Below, piece after piece: positions 34,674 through 44,025 of a stretch of DNA of 64,000 bases. Location of the stretch: NCBI RefSeq assembly GCF_041902845.1, contig NZ_CP159486.1:2294001-2358000 (forward strand), in the 5' to 3' direction. A program made the translations under genes and the position numbers. Source of the DNA: Limibacterium fermenti. GTDB lineage: Bacteria; Bacteroidota; Bacteroidia; Bacteroidales; Dysgonomonadaceae. Each line of letters opens with the position of its first letter. Positions within the stretch are counted from its first letter, which is position 1. Under the pieces are notes generated by a model. That model saw nothing but the letters and a program-made list of their open reading frames with translations. It searched no databases and had not been told where the DNA came from.

Positions 34674-35588
34674 ATGCTTTTGCAAATAACCGATGTACTT
34701 CAAACAGACTCTTTATTTGTTTCACAGGGTGAGGATACCGTTTCCGGATTAATCAAGCATGGGCGTTTCGAAGATCTTCTGGATAAATTTATCCATTGGA
34801 GTATTGATTTCGGAGGAAAGCTACTGCTCGCCATCGTTCTTTTTGTGGTCGGAAGATGGTTGATTAAAAAATTGAAAAAACTATCGAATAACATCATGTT
34901 CCGCAGGAATTTCGATCCGGCCTTGCAAGGATTTCTTAAAAACTTACTGGACGTTTTTCTTTATACGGTTTTAATTATATTTATCATCAATTTAATAGGA
35001 ACAAAGACCATTTCCATCGCAGCCCTTATCGGTGCGGCCGGATTGGCCATCGGCCTTGCCGTAAAAGACAATCTGGCTAATTTCGCTGGCGGAGTCATGC
35101 TTCTTTTCAATAAACCGTTCCGGATAGGTGATTACATCAAAGCTCAAAACCTGGAGGGTACTGTGCAGAATATAGGCATTCTTTATACGCAATTAATTAC
35201 CTTCGAGAGCATGCGGGTATTCATTCCGAACGGCCCTTTATCAACCGGAAACATCATTAATTACTCTTCCGAACCCAACAGGAGACTAGAATATATTATT
35301 GGGGTCGACTACAATACGAATGTCGAGGAAGTAAAACAAATCCTCTTGGAAATTATCAATAACCATCCGAAAATTTTAAAAGATCCGGCGCCGATTGTTA
35401 TTCTGAAAAACCTGAGTGAGAGTTCGGTCAACTATGCGATGCGCTTTTTCACGAAAAACGAAGATTACTGGGATGTGAACTTCAATCTCAATGAGCTTAT
35501 TTACACTAAACTGAATGAAAAAGGCATCACGATTCCGTTCCGGCAGGTCACTCTCTATCTGGCGAACGATCCTTCTAAAAAAGATTGA
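34674..35588 (+). CDS. Small-conductance mechanosensitive channel (MscS family)
   Basis: Inner-membrane channel that opens under membrane tension to release solutes. 304 residues with three transmembrane helices (about 43-62, 85-107 and 112-135). TM3 is followed by the pore-lining, alanine/glycine-rich segment LIGAAGLAIGLAVKDNLAN, and the beta domain contains FNKPFRIGDYI and FIPNGPLSTGNIINYS. Followed by the MutS-like gene after a 42-bp repeat spacer. Confidence 0.93.
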   Translation: MLLQITDVLQTDSLFVSQGEDTVSGLIKHGRFEDLLDKFIHWSIDFGGKLLLAIVLFVVGRWLIKKLKKLSNNIMFRRNFDPALQGFLKNLLDVFLYTVLIIFIINLIGTKTISIAALIGAAGLAIGLAVKDNLANFAGGVMLLFNKPFRIGDYIKAQNLEGTVQNIGILYTQLITFESMRVFIPNGPLSTGNIINYSSEPNRRLEYIIGVDYNTNVEEVKQILLEIINNHPKILKDPAPIVILKNLSESSVNYAMRFFTKNEDYWDVNFNLNELIYTKLNEKGITIPFRQVTLYLANDPSKKD

Positions 35589-35630
35589 TACAAGATTGAG
35601 GGAGATTGAGGGGAGATTGATAAGAAATTG
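35584..35630. repeat. AGATTGAGGG-type repeat spacer
   Basis: GATTGATACA, AGATTGAGGG, AGATTGAGGGG and AGATTGATAA are repeated with ~10-bp period between MscS and the MutS-like gene, directly before the ATG at 35631. Same word family as 20772-20823 and 21921-21985. Confidence 0.75.
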
Positions 35631-37430
35631 ATGAACGTCTCGGAACGAATTGAATATTACCGGCAACTTGCGACAAACGCGCGGCAGACATACAATAGCC
35701 TGAGCCGTCAGTTATCGATTAACAGCGTGCTGCGTTTGGTTATCTTTCTGGCGGGAGTGGCGTGTGTGTATATTTTTTATCATCATACGCTCATTCTCGT
35801 TCCGGCAATTGCCTTGACGGTTCTGCTCTTCCTCTTTCTTTTGCAGCGTCATGGTAAATTAACAACTCAAAAAAAACGGGCTGAGATAACACAGAAGTTA
35901 TCGGAAGACGAAGGAAAAGCTTTTGCCTATGACTTTTCTTCGTTTGACGGAGCACCTGAAGAAATCGATCCGGCACACGATTTTAGTTTTGACTTGGACA
36001 TCTTCGGAGAACAATCCATTTTTCAACTGATAAACAGAACGTGCTTGCCCATAGGCAAAGAGAAACTGGCCGGCTTTCTGAAACGACCGCTGCTTCACAA
36101 AAATGATATTGAGGAAAGGCAGAAGGCGGTAAAGGAACTGGCCGAAAACGAAGCGTTTTGTTTGCAGTTCCGTATTGTCGGCGGCTTATCCGATAAATCG
36201 TTTTCATCCATGCAAGAAGTGGAGAATACGTTTCCGGTAAAACCGCCCACTTTAAAGCCTGTTTTATGGGGGAGCTTGACCGTACTCGTTCCGGCGCTAT
36301 ATGTTGTTTATCTTACACTCTGGCTTTTGAACATAGTACCGGGCTCGCTTTTTCTGCTTCTCTACATTTTCACCTTAGCCCTGTCTTCCATTCCATTGAA
36401 TAAAGTGAAGAAGATTTGGCTTCAATTCGATAAGAAAGCAAAGCTCTTACAAAATCATGCAGAGCTGCTGAATTTGATAGAAACCGCCCCTTTTAAAAGT
36501 AAAATATTAAAAGGCTTACAAGACAGAATCACAAACAATAAAAAGAGTTCGGCTTGTATCAATCGGTTAACGCGCTATGTGAGCAACCTTGACCAGTCTT
36601 TTGCTTTTCCGGTACTTCTTATTGTCAATCCGTTGTTTCTTTGGAATATCCGTTATTCCCTAAAAATAGAAAGATGGATGAAAGAGAATGCCGCACATGC
36701 CCTTGAGTGGTTTGACGTATTGGCCGAAACGGATGCCCTTATATCTCTGGCTACTTTCACATTGAATCATCCGGACTATACATTCCCAACAATAAACGAA
36801 GGGGATTTTTGTCTGGAAGGAACCGATATCGGACATCCTCTCATACCTGCCGACAAGTGTGTGAAAAATGACCTTATTATTGTCAGGAAACCTTACTTTA
36901 TGATTATTACCGGCGCCAATATGGCCGGAAAAAGTACCTATTTACGAACGATTGGCGTGAATCATTTATTCGCATCGATAGGCGCCCCTGTTTGTGCCAG
37001 CCGGTTCCGTTTTTATCCGGGCAGGCTGCTCACCAATCTGCGGACGGCCGACTCGCTTGTCAACAACGAATCGTACTTCTTTGCCGAATTAAAACGATTG
37101 AAAATGATTATCAATGCACTCGAATCGGGAGAGAAGGGCTTGTTTATTATTCTTGACGAGATATTGAAAGGCACCAATTCGGAAGACAAGCAAAAGGGTT
37201 CTATCGCGCTTATGAAACGCCTTGTACAATTAGGGGGAAACGGCATTATCGCCACTCACGACCTGGCATTGGGGGCGTTGGAGGATACGTTTCCGGATGC
37301 GGTCAAAAACGCCCATTTCGACGCGAACATATCGAATAATACGCTCTCTTTCACGTATAAAATTCAGGATGGCATCGCCAAAAACATGAATGCCAGTTTC
37401 CTGATGAAATCGATGGGGATCACCGAATAA
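35631..37430 (+). CDS. Membrane-anchored MutS-family ATPase
   Basis: A 599-residue protein. The ATPase domain (about 415-595) has Walker A GANMAGKSTYLRTIG near 430 and a Walker B region LFIILDEILKGTNSEDK, both characteristic of MutS domain V. The MutS mismatch-recognition domain I is absent. Two hydrophobic regions, about 30-72 (VLRLVIFLAGVACVYIFYHH) and about 205-250, look like membrane hairpins. Such membrane-bound MutS-like proteins are common in Bacteroidetes and unlikely to act in classical mismatch repair. The start is the ATG at 35631; a TTG at 35628 is adjacent. Confidence 0.88.
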   Translation: MNVSERIEYYRQLATNARQTYNSLSRQLSINSVLRLVIFLAGVACVYIFYHHTLILVPAIALTVLLFLFLLQRHGKLTTQKKRAEITQKLSEDEGKAFAYDFSSFDGAPEEIDPAHDFSFDLDIFGEQSIFQLINRTCLPIGKEKLAGFLKRPLLHKNDIEERQKAVKELAENEAFCLQFRIVGGLSDKSFSSMQEVENTFPVKPPTLKPVLWGSLTVLVPALYVVYLTLWLLNIVPGSLFLLLYIFTLALSSIPLNKVKKIWLQFDKKAKLLQNHAELLNLIETAPFKSKILKGLQDRITNNKKSSACINRLTRYVSNLDQSFAFPVLLIVNPLFLWNIRYSLKIERWMKENAAHALEWFDVLAETDALISLATFTLNHPDYTFPTINEGDFCLEGTDIGHPLIPADKCVKNDLIIVRKPYFMIITGANMAGKSTYLRTIGVNHLFASIGAPVCASRFRFYPGRLLTNLRTADSLVNNESYFFAELKRLKMIINALESGEKGLFIILDEILKGTNSEDKQKGSIALMKRLVQLGGNGIIATHDLALGALEDTFPDAVKNAHFDANISNNTLSFTYKIQDGIAKNMNASFLMKSMGITE

Positions 37431-37432
37431 AA

Positions 37433-37460
37433 AATCCCGGGAACCGTAATTTCCGGGATT
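37433..37460. terminator. Bidirectional terminator between MutS-like and CsbD genes
   Basis: AATCCCGGGAA and TTCCGGGATT form a 10-bp stem with one bulged G, with A- and T-rich edges, right after the MutS-like stop codon. Confidence 0.75.
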
Positions 37461-37489
37461 CTTCGTTGTAACGGGTCTACAGGCAAATG

Positions 37490-37690
37490 TCAATCAATTT
37501 CCTGAACTTGTTCATCAATCCATTTCTTCAGGTCTTCCTTGCTCTTTCCGGTTTTTTCCTGAAGGCGGCCTAATAATTCGTCTTCTTTTCCTTCGACAAA
37601 CAGAAGGTCGTCATCGGTCAAGTCGGCCCATTGTTGTTTAAACTTACCTTTTACCTGATTCCATTTACCTTGCCATTTTAGTTCACTCAT
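37490..37690 (-). CDS. CsbD family small protein
   Basis: A 66-residue helical protein of the CsbD group (KWNQVKGKFKQQWADLTDDDL near the start, LQEKTGKSKEDLKKWI at the end). CsbD proteins are stress-induced in several bacteria, but their function is unknown. Single gene; the 21-bp array B lies about 200 bp upstream of its start. Confidence 0.93.
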   Translation of the reverse strand: MSELKWQGKWNQVKGKFKQQWADLTDDDLLFVEGKEDELLGRLQEKTGKSKEDLKKWIDEQVQEID

Positions 37691-37887
37691 AATAGTTCCT
37701 TTCTTTAATGTTTATCTGTACATCAGTGTACAATAAATAGAACAACAAAAAAACAAATTATGTTCTAACGGCGCCAATCGTTAAGAATTATTAGGAAAAA
37801 TATACCGCCGGAGCAGGTCTTCCGGAGGCCTTTGCTGCCTGTTACCCGTCCCCTTCCTAAAAAGGACGAGGGGGTAGCGTGGATAAA
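37691..37887. other. Spacer upstream of CsbD gene
   Basis: About 200 bp, AT-rich near the gene. It contains the palindromic word TGTACA twice, 4 bp apart (about 37711-37726), and no recognised TAnnTTTG box. Nothing else supported. Confidence 0.4.
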
Positions 37888-38286
37888 CTCCCTCATACGG
37901 CGCCCAAAGCCATTCATTCGGCGCCCGATGTTGCGCGTGCGCCGCCCAATGTTGCGTGTGCATCGCCCAATGTCTTTCATGCAATGGGTAAGGCGTTACG
38001 TACGGTGACCAAAGTCGGACGTACGGCGGACAAAGTCGGGCGTACAGCGGGCAAAGTCGCTTCGAACTGTCAAGATGTCACGTGTACATCGAATAAGGTC
38101 GTTCTGCGCCCGTCCAAAGTCGTTCCGACAGCGAGGAAAGTCCTTCTTACCGTTTCCGAAGTCGATCTTGCAACGAACAAACTCAGCCTGACATCGACTG
38201 AACTCGGGCTAACATCGACCGAACTCAGCCTGACAGTGTCAGGAGTCGATCTGACAACGGCAACTGTTATCCTGCACAAGACAGGA
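37888..38286. repeat. 21-bp degenerate repeat array B
   Basis: Exactly 19 in-phase units of 21 bp, GC-rich, with a core near AAAGTCGGACGTACGGCG. Early units carry GTTGCGTGTGC, later ones CTCAGCCTGACATCGAC, so the unit drifts along the array. The plus strand is open from a GTG at 37879 to 38373 without ATG or ribosome site at its head. Lies between CsbD (5' side) and the 3' end of prfC. Confidence 0.85.
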
Positions 38287-38356
38287 TGTCAGGGTGGAAC
38301 CTTGCATCCCATAGCCCCGCCATCCTTCCTCCTTTGGGAAAGCCGGAAAGAGGCTC

Positions 38357-39931
38357 TCAATATTCGGAACTGAAATGGAAACGAATATTTTTAAAATCTT
38401 GCTGCGCCATCATCAATATATAATTCGATTCGGCAAGAAAAACATCCCTCCCCTGCTTGTCATAAGCCATATACTGATACTTTCGTTTCTTGAAATCGGC
38501 CAGTTGGGCGGCATCATCGCTCTCAATCCAACAGGCTTTATAAAGATGTATCGGCTCCCAACGGCATTGGGCTCCATACTCATGCAAGAGACGGTATTGG
38601 ATGACTTCGAATTGCAATTGGCCGACGGTCCCGATAATTTTCCGTCCGCTGAACTGATTGGTAAATAACTGCGCAACCCCTTCGTCCATCAATTGTCCGA
38701 CACCTTTTTGCAATTGTTTGGCCTTCATCGGATCGGCATTCTCGATATACTTGAACATTTCGGGTGAAAAGCTCGGTAAGCCTTTGAAATGAATTTCTTC
38801 GCCCGATGTAAGCGTGTCGCCGATCTTGAAGTTTCCATTATCGGGCAAACCCACAATATCACCGGCAAAAGCTTCGTCCAGCACTTCTTTTTTCTGCGCC
38901 ATAAAAGCCGTCGGAGAAGAGAACTTCATCATGCGGTTCATCCGGATATGTTTATAATTCACATTCCGTTCGAACTTCCCCGAACAAATCTTCACAAAGG
39001 CAATACACGACCGATGATTCGGATCCATATTGGCGTGAATCTTAAACACAAATCCCGAAAAAGGCTGTTCATACGGGTCAATGACGCGCTCTTCCGCCTG
39101 TACGGGACGGGGCGAAGGAGCAATTTCCACAAAACAATCGAGCAATTCCTTCACGCCGAAATTATTCAATGCCGAACCGAAGAAAACAGGCGCCAGTCTG
39201 GCATCAAGGTATTCCTGCCTGTCGAACGGAGGATAGACTTCGGTAATCAATTCGACATCACCACGCAATTTTGCGGATAAACTCTCTCCGATATGTTCTT
39301 CCAGCTCCGGCGACTGAATATCGACCGATACCGACTTCGTGACCGTTTGCCTTCCCGGCTGATACAAGTCGAGACCGTTACGATATAAGTTATACACGCC
39401 CTTAAAACGCTCCCCCATATCGATAGGAAACGACAGCGGACGTACGGCAATCTGTAATTCGCTTTCCAGTTCATCCAATATATCGAACGGATCTTTTCCC
39501 TCACGGTCTAACTTATTCACGAAGATCATCACCGGTGTTTTCCGCATGCGGCACACCTCCATCAGTTTGCGCGTCTGCGTTTCCACACCCTTTGCAATGT
39601 CGACGACAATAATCACACTATCGACCGCCGTGAGCGTACGATACGTATCCTCCGCAAAATCCTGGTGACCCGGCGTATCAAGAATGTTTATTTTATACTC
39701 TTCGTAATCGAACCCCATAACGGAGGTTGCAACCGATATTCCGCGTTGCTTTTCAATCTCCATCCAGTCAGAGGTCGCCGTTTTCTTTATTTTATTCGAT
39801 TTAACGGCTCCCGCGACGTGAATAGCGCCTCCAAAGAGCAATAATTTTTCCGTCAGGGTCGTTTTTCCCGCATCGGGATGGCTGATAATGGCGAACGTTC
39901 GCCTGCGTTGTATTTCTTCTTTTAATGTCAT
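38357..39931 (-). CDS. prfC: Peptide chain release factor 3
   Basis: Translational GTPase that recycles RF1 and RF2 after termination. 524 residues, normal for RF3. G1 SHPDAGKTTLTEKLL near residue 17, the switch region KQRGISVATSVMGF, G3 DTPGHQDF, G4 NKLDREGKDPFD, then domains II and III to the end. Next to the 21-bp array B on its 3' side. Confidence 0.97.
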   Translation of the reverse strand: MTLKEEIQRRRTFAIISHPDAGKTTLTEKLLLFGGAIHVAGAVKSNKIKKTATSDWMEIEKQRGISVATSVMGFDYEEYKINILDTPGHQDFAEDTYRTLTAVDSVIIVVDIAKGVETQTRKLMEVCRMRKTPVMIFVNKLDREGKDPFDILDELESELQIAVRPLSFPIDMGERFKGVYNLYRNGLDLYQPGRQTVTKSVSVDIQSPELEEHIGESLSAKLRGDVELITEVYPPFDRQEYLDARLAPVFFGSALNNFGVKELLDCFVEIAPSPRPVQAEERVIDPYEQPFSGFVFKIHANMDPNHRSCIAFVKICSGKFERNVNYKHIRMNRMMKFSSPTAFMAQKKEVLDEAFAGDIVGLPDNGNFKIGDTLTSGEEIHFKGLPSFSPEMFKYIENADPMKAKQLQKGVGQLMDEGVAQLFTNQFSGRKIIGTVGQLQFEVIQYRLLHEYGAQCRWEPIHLYKACWIESDDAAQLADFKKRKYQYMAYDKQGRDVFLAESNYILMMAQQDFKNIRFHFSSEY

Positions 39932-39987
39932 ATATAAAAAACAGGATAAGCTGTTTCTGATTTCTTTATTGAATAAATAATCTTGTA

Positions 39988-40922
39988 TTACGTTTGCGAA
40001 GCGAAGTATTTCCGGAGAACGAATAACGATAATAAATCTTCTTTCTCCTTATGACGGAATTGCGCTACAAAACGATGTGCATTTTCAGTTATTTCCTTCG
40101 CTTCTTTGGGATGAGAAATATAATATTCCAACACCTCTTCGAGATCGGAATAATCATCGGCTATTTCCACATAATGCTCTCCCCCTTTAATGTCCCTTCC
40201 ATAAACCACGTTTCGATGGTCGGCTTCGGCAATACTGCCAGCGAATTGGAAGACATCACCCATTTCAGGTTGGTCGCGACATCGTAGCCCTGAAGGCTCA
40301 GAATAAATTTATAATTCAGATGATCCTTAATCGGGATCTTCGGTTTAAGCCATTCTTTGTGTTGGCCGTTATCGTTTATTTTACCCAAATCGCACATCGG
40401 ATGGGAATAATAGCGTTCGAAAAACCGAATGCGATGCTCTTGGGAAATAGCTCCCCGTCCGATCAACCGGTCTTTCTTTTCATGTAACGGTTTATCGCCC
40501 TCGACAAAAGCAAAATGCCGCGCTTTGTCCAATTTCAGCAATACACTGTTCCGGTTATCGCCCTCAACCGGCCTGCTCTTGACAATACTCGGCATTGCGG
40601 GAATATACGTTACGTCACCAAATTCATAATTGATGAACAGGTCGTGGTGAAAATGCTTCGCATATTGATACGTATCGAAATAATAGGCTTTGGGACTTAC
40701 GGGATGCCTCAAATCGTTTATCCTGTTGCCTGAAAATTCGAAAGGCTCTTTGCCGGTGAGTTTATTGTAATAATTCAGCCTCGAATCGATCTCCTTTTTG
40801 TCCTCCGCCGTCATTTTCTTTTCGAGGCGGCGGATCAACGTTTCGGCATCCGACCTGAAAAACGGCGATAAGAAACCCCGAATATAGTATACGGCCTTAT
40901 TCTGTTTTATTACTCTTGTCAT
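39988..40922 (-). pseudogene. GT90-like glycosyltransferase disrupted by a frameshift
   Basis: Two frames together make one protein of about 310 residues. 40922-40161 gives MTRVIKQNKAVYYIRG through SLQGYDVATNLKWVMSSNS and WFMEGTLKG, then diverts after GES and stops. The neighbouring frame, from about 40185 to 39988, continues with GGEHYVEIADDYSDLEEVLE and ends RKYFASQT. The parts join at a run of five G residues on the minus strand (CCCCC at 40181-40185); one extra G would restore the frame. The product resembles family 90 (CAP10/LpsA-like) sugar transferases used in LPS or surface glycans. Truncation here would remove the last 70 residues. A sequencing error is possible. Confidence 0.7.
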
Positions 40923-40936
40923 CTCCTAAAACAGAT

Positions 40937-41824
40937 TTATTCAGGCTGATTTGCCAAATTTTTCAAGCACCTCGCCAAAGAATCTTCCCATTGCGGAATA
41001 ACAACCTGAAAAGCCGATTTTATCTTCGACTTATCCAACACGCTGTAAGCGGGACGAGAGGCCTCGGTTTTATATTCGGCGGTGGTAACGGGATGGATCA
41101 CGCAAGAAGTGTTGCCGGATAATTCTTTTATTTTCGCGGCAAAGCCATACCACGTGGTTTCTCCGCTATTGGAGAAATGATATAACCCCGGCTTCCATTC
41201 CTTCTCTTCGGAGAACTGCAAGACATGCACGATCATCTCCGCCAAATCGCCGGCATAAGTGGGGGTTCCCCGCTGATCATCGACGACCTGTAACTCGTCA
41301 CGTTCGTTCATCAACCGGAGCATCGTTTTCACAAAGTTCGAGCCGTATTCCGAATAAAGCCAAGAGGTACGTAATGTGATCCAATCGGGAGTCGTTTGCT
41401 TCAAGATATTCTCCCCGGCCAACTTGGTTCTGCCATATACCGACAAAGGTTGCGGATGATCCGTTTCCTTGTAAGGCATCGCGGCCAGGCCGTCGAAGAC
41501 ATAATCGGTAGAAATATGAATGATGCGGAGAGGATGGCGTTTAGCCGCCTTTGCCAGATTCTCCACACCCGTACAATTTATTTCATACGCTTTATCCGGG
41601 TCGGTTTCGGCTTTTTCCACCGCCGTATACGCCGCACAATTAATCACATATTCCACGCCATGTTGCAGCACGAAATCGATCACTTGCCCTTCATTCAGAA
41701 TATCCAGCGTATCGATATCGGAAAAAATGAAACGGAAGGGCACATTCATCCGTTTGGTTAACGCCTTCAACTCGCTTCCCAATTGGCCGTTTGCCCCGGT
41801 GACCAGTACATTTTTCTGTATCAA
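40937..41824 (-). CDS. rfbD: dTDP-4-dehydrorhamnose reductase
   Basis: Last step of dTDP-L-rhamnose synthesis: NAD(P)H-dependent reduction of dTDP-4-keto-rhamnose. Rossmann motif VLVTGANGQLGSEL at the N-terminus, catalytic YGRTKLAGE, and sugar-binding LRTSWLYSEYGSNF. The annotated frame extends upstream to an ATG at 41902, adding 26 residues the family lacks. A TTG at 41824 (LIQKNVLVTG) with AAGGAG 12 bp before it gives the usual length of about 295 residues, so I chose it. Directly upstream of the frameshifted glycosyltransferase, suggesting both served surface polysaccharide. Confidence 0.85.
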   Translation of the reverse strand: MIQKNVLVTGANGQLGSELKALTKRMNVPFRFIFSDIDTLDILNEGQVIDFVLQHGVEYVINCAAYTAVEKAETDPDKAYEINCTGVENLAKAAKRHPLRIIHISTDYVFDGLAAMPYKETDHPQPLSVYGRTKLAGENILKQTTPDWITLRTSWLYSEYGSNFVKTMLRLMNERDELQVVDDQRGTPTYAGDLAEMIVHVLQFSEEKEWKPGLYHFSNSGETTWYGFAAKIKELSGNTSCVIHPVTTAEYKTEASRPAYSVLDKSKIKSAFQVVIPQWEDSLARCLKNLANQPE

Positions 41825-41929
41825 CCCGTAGTAAAACTCCTTCTTTTGTGTAACCGTTTCGGTTCCCCCTAATATTTTAACCGTTCCTGTAAAAATAGCC
41901 ATACCAATATCCGTTAAAAAATTTGTTTA

Positions 41930-42466
41930 TCATTCCGGCTCGAGATCCCGTGTTTTATATTTCTGCGATAACAAAGCGAGCAGGTGAGAAATTTGTTTTG
42001 TCGCGGTTTCCGTTTCTTTCGAAATCTCTTTCTTTTGTAATTTCAATAACAGATAGCCATACAACGCCGTAAAGCAGGCTTCCAACTCGCTGACATCCTG
42101 ATGGCCTGATTTGGAACGGAACTCTACGATAGCCGGCAACGCCTTATAAAAGGCTTCGATATACTGCGATTCGCGGGCATCTTTTAATAAAGACCGGTGC
42201 AAATCCGTCAGGTCGAGCAGCAGATTCTTGTTAATCTGCAAATGCCCCTGCTGTTGAATCCCTTCGGACTTCATCATCATCAGGAGTCCTTCATACCATT
42301 CCCGCACTTCTTTTTTCTGTTCCTCCGAATAGCCCGCAGGAGCGATCAACGCCTGCTCTACCAGATGGATATCTAAACGGCAAGAGCGTAATATATCCTC
42401 CAGTTGCCACATATATAAAAGATATTCGGCAATATTCTCTTGCTTTTTCTGACGTGCTATAAACAT
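41930..42466 (-). CDS. DUF4924 family protein
   Basis: A 178-residue helical cytoplasmic protein from the ATG at 42466, preceded by AGGAG at 4-5 bp. It contains ENIAEYLLYMWQLEDILRSC near the start, the family's distinctive part. The frame continues upstream to 42595 without a ribosome site. Function unknown. Precedes rfbD in the same direction. Confidence 0.75.
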   Translation of the reverse strand: MFIARQKKQENIAEYLLYMWQLEDILRSCRLDIHLVEQALIAPAGYSEEQKKEVREWYEGLLMMMKSEGIQQQGHLQINKNLLLDLTDLHRSLLKDARESQYIEAFYKALPAIVEFRSKSGHQDVSELEACFTALYGYLLLKLQKKEISKETETATKQISHLLALLSQKYKTRDLEPE

Positions 42467-42580
42467 TTTTCTCCTATTGCTCTCGTAAAATGTATCCTTG
42501 CCCGAATACCGGCAGGAAATCCGCATCGATTTGCAGGATATAAACGGTAAATTTGTAAATTTGTGCAAAAATACGAATTT

Positions 42581-43363
42581 ATGCTCAACTATCACATTCT
42601 AGAGACCGGATATTTTCTTGCCGACGGCGGCGTGATGTTCGGTCCCGTGCCCAAAAGATACTGGTCGGCGAAATATCCGTGCGACGAAAAGAACATGTGC
42701 GTGCTGTCGATGCGTTGCCTTTTCATTGAAACGGAAAACAGGAAAATATTAGTGGACTCCGGCGCGGGGGATAAGCATTTTCCCAAACTAAAATATTACG
42801 GGTTGCACAAGATGAAAGACATCCGCGAGGAAATACGCCGCATCGGATATGCGCCGCACGAAGTGACGGATGTCATTTTCACTCATTTGCATTTCGACCA
42901 TTGCGGCGGCGGAACGGTCTTCGACGAAGCGTACGAAACGGTGCCCGCTTTTCCGAACGCCACCTATTGGGTGAGCCGCAAACAATGGGACAATTACCGG
43001 AACCCTTCCCCTTTCGAAGCGGGCGCTTTCTTCGCCGATAATATCGAGCCGGTGTACGAATCGGGACAATTACATTTCGTCGAAGAGGATACGGAACTTT
43101 TTCCTTCTTTTGATCTAAAACTTTATGACGGCCACACTCCCGGACAAATCGCGGTCTTTTTCGAAACGGAAACGGAGAAACTGGCTTTTCCGGGCGATGT
43201 CGTGCCGACCTCGCTGAACCGGTCGTTGAGTTGGTTGTCGGCTTTCGACAATCATGCCGCATTGGCTTATGATGAAAAGAAACGCTTTCTCGACCTGGCG
43301 CGGAAAGATAGCCGCACGCTGATTTTCTTTCACGACGCCTTTACGCCTACCGGAAAGGCATGA
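42581..43363 (+). CDS. MBL-fold metallo-hydrolase
   Basis: A 260-residue metallo-beta-lactamase-fold hydrolase. Metal ligands are HLHFDHCGG (HxHxDH near residue 105), a downstream DGHTPGQ and HD in FFHDAF. It lacks the extra domains of glyoxalase II or RNase Z. Substrate unknown. The frame begins at a TTG at 42563; the ATG at 42581 (MLNYHILETG) is preferred. Divergent from the DUF4924 gene. Confidence 0.88.
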   Translation: MLNYHILETGYFLADGGVMFGPVPKRYWSAKYPCDEKNMCVLSMRCLFIETENRKILVDSGAGDKHFPKLKYYGLHKMKDIREEIRRIGYAPHEVTDVIFTHLHFDHCGGGTVFDEAYETVPAFPNATYWVSRKQWDNYRNPSPFEAGAFFADNIEPVYESGQLHFVEEDTELFPSFDLKLYDGHTPGQIAVFFETETEKLAFPGDVVPTSLNRSLSWLSAFDNHAALAYDEKKRFLDLARKDSRTLIFFHDAFTPTGKA

Positions 43364-43370
43364 GCCAGAT

Positions 43371-43440
43371 CGCCGGTCTCCGGTCGCCAGTCTCCAGTCG
43401 TCGGTCACCAGTCGCCGGTCGCCGGTCATCAACTCATCAG
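43371..43440. repeat. GC-rich CGCCGGTC-type tandem repeat
   Basis: About 60 bp of degenerate words CGCCGGTCTC, CGCCAGTCTC and CGTCGGTCAC with 7-8-bp period, after the MBL gene stop. No hairpin terminator; the following sigma factor gene starts at 43498. Confidence 0.7.
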
Positions 43441-43497
43441 CGCATTATTTTTTCTCTCTCCGATGATACGTTTTCCTTGTCTTCATCGTCGGATTAA

Positions 43498-44025
43498 ATG
43501 AGTATGGATATTACCGAATACAAACGAGTAGTGGTCGCGCTGCGGCCTTCGATGCTCGCCATTGCCCGGCGCATCACCGGAAACAAGGAGGATGCCGAGG
43601 ACGTGGTGCAGGAGGTATGCCTGAAAATATGGCATCGCCGCATTGAGTTCGGAGAGTATCGATATGAAAATTTAGAAGCTTACAGCACTACAATGGTAAA
43701 GAATCTGAGCATCGATAAAGTGCGTACTCGCCGCCCGTCATCGAACGAAACGGCTTTGCTGGAAAGAGAAAGCGAAAGCCAATCGCCCGACATTCTTCTG
43801 GAACAAAAAGACGATGCGGATGCCCTGCGGCATATTATCGGCCTGCTGCCGCCCTTGCAACAACGCATCCTGCGGCTGAAGGATCTGGAAGAATACGAAA
43901 CAGCGGAAATTGCCGGAATGACGGGCATCGCCGTGGAAGCCGTACGCAATAACCTCTCCCGGGCACGCAAACAGTTACGCGAACTTTACCTGCTGTATTA
44001 TCGACATAAAAAAACAGAACTATGA
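43498..44025 (+). CDS. ECF sigma factor
   Basis: 175 residues with sigma region 2 (DAEDVVQEVCLKIWHRR, LEAYSTTMVKNLSIDKVRTR) and region 4 (LPPLQQRILRLKDLEEYETAEIAGMTGIAVEAVRNNLSRAR). First gene of a four-gene unit: its stop overlaps the next gene's start by 4 bp (ATGA). It probably drives this operon and others in response to an envelope signal. Confidence 0.9.
   Translation: MSMDITEYKRVVVALRPSMLAIARRITGNKEDAEDVVQEVCLKIWHRRIEFGEYRYENLEAYSTTMVKNLSIDKVRTRRPSSNETALLERESESQSPDILLEQKDDADALRHIIGLLPPLQQRILRLKDLEEYETAEIAGMTGIAVEAVRNNLSRARKQLRELYLLYYRHKKTEL

Noticed and set aside
35631..37430. Classical mutS mismatch repair gene
   Set aside because: Lacks the mismatch-binding domain and has membrane segments; only the ATPase domain is shared.
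37879..38373. 164-codon frame over array B as a coding gene
   Set aside because: GTG start without ribosome site; the open frame follows automatically from a repeat period divisible by 3. Left as repeat until expression is shown.
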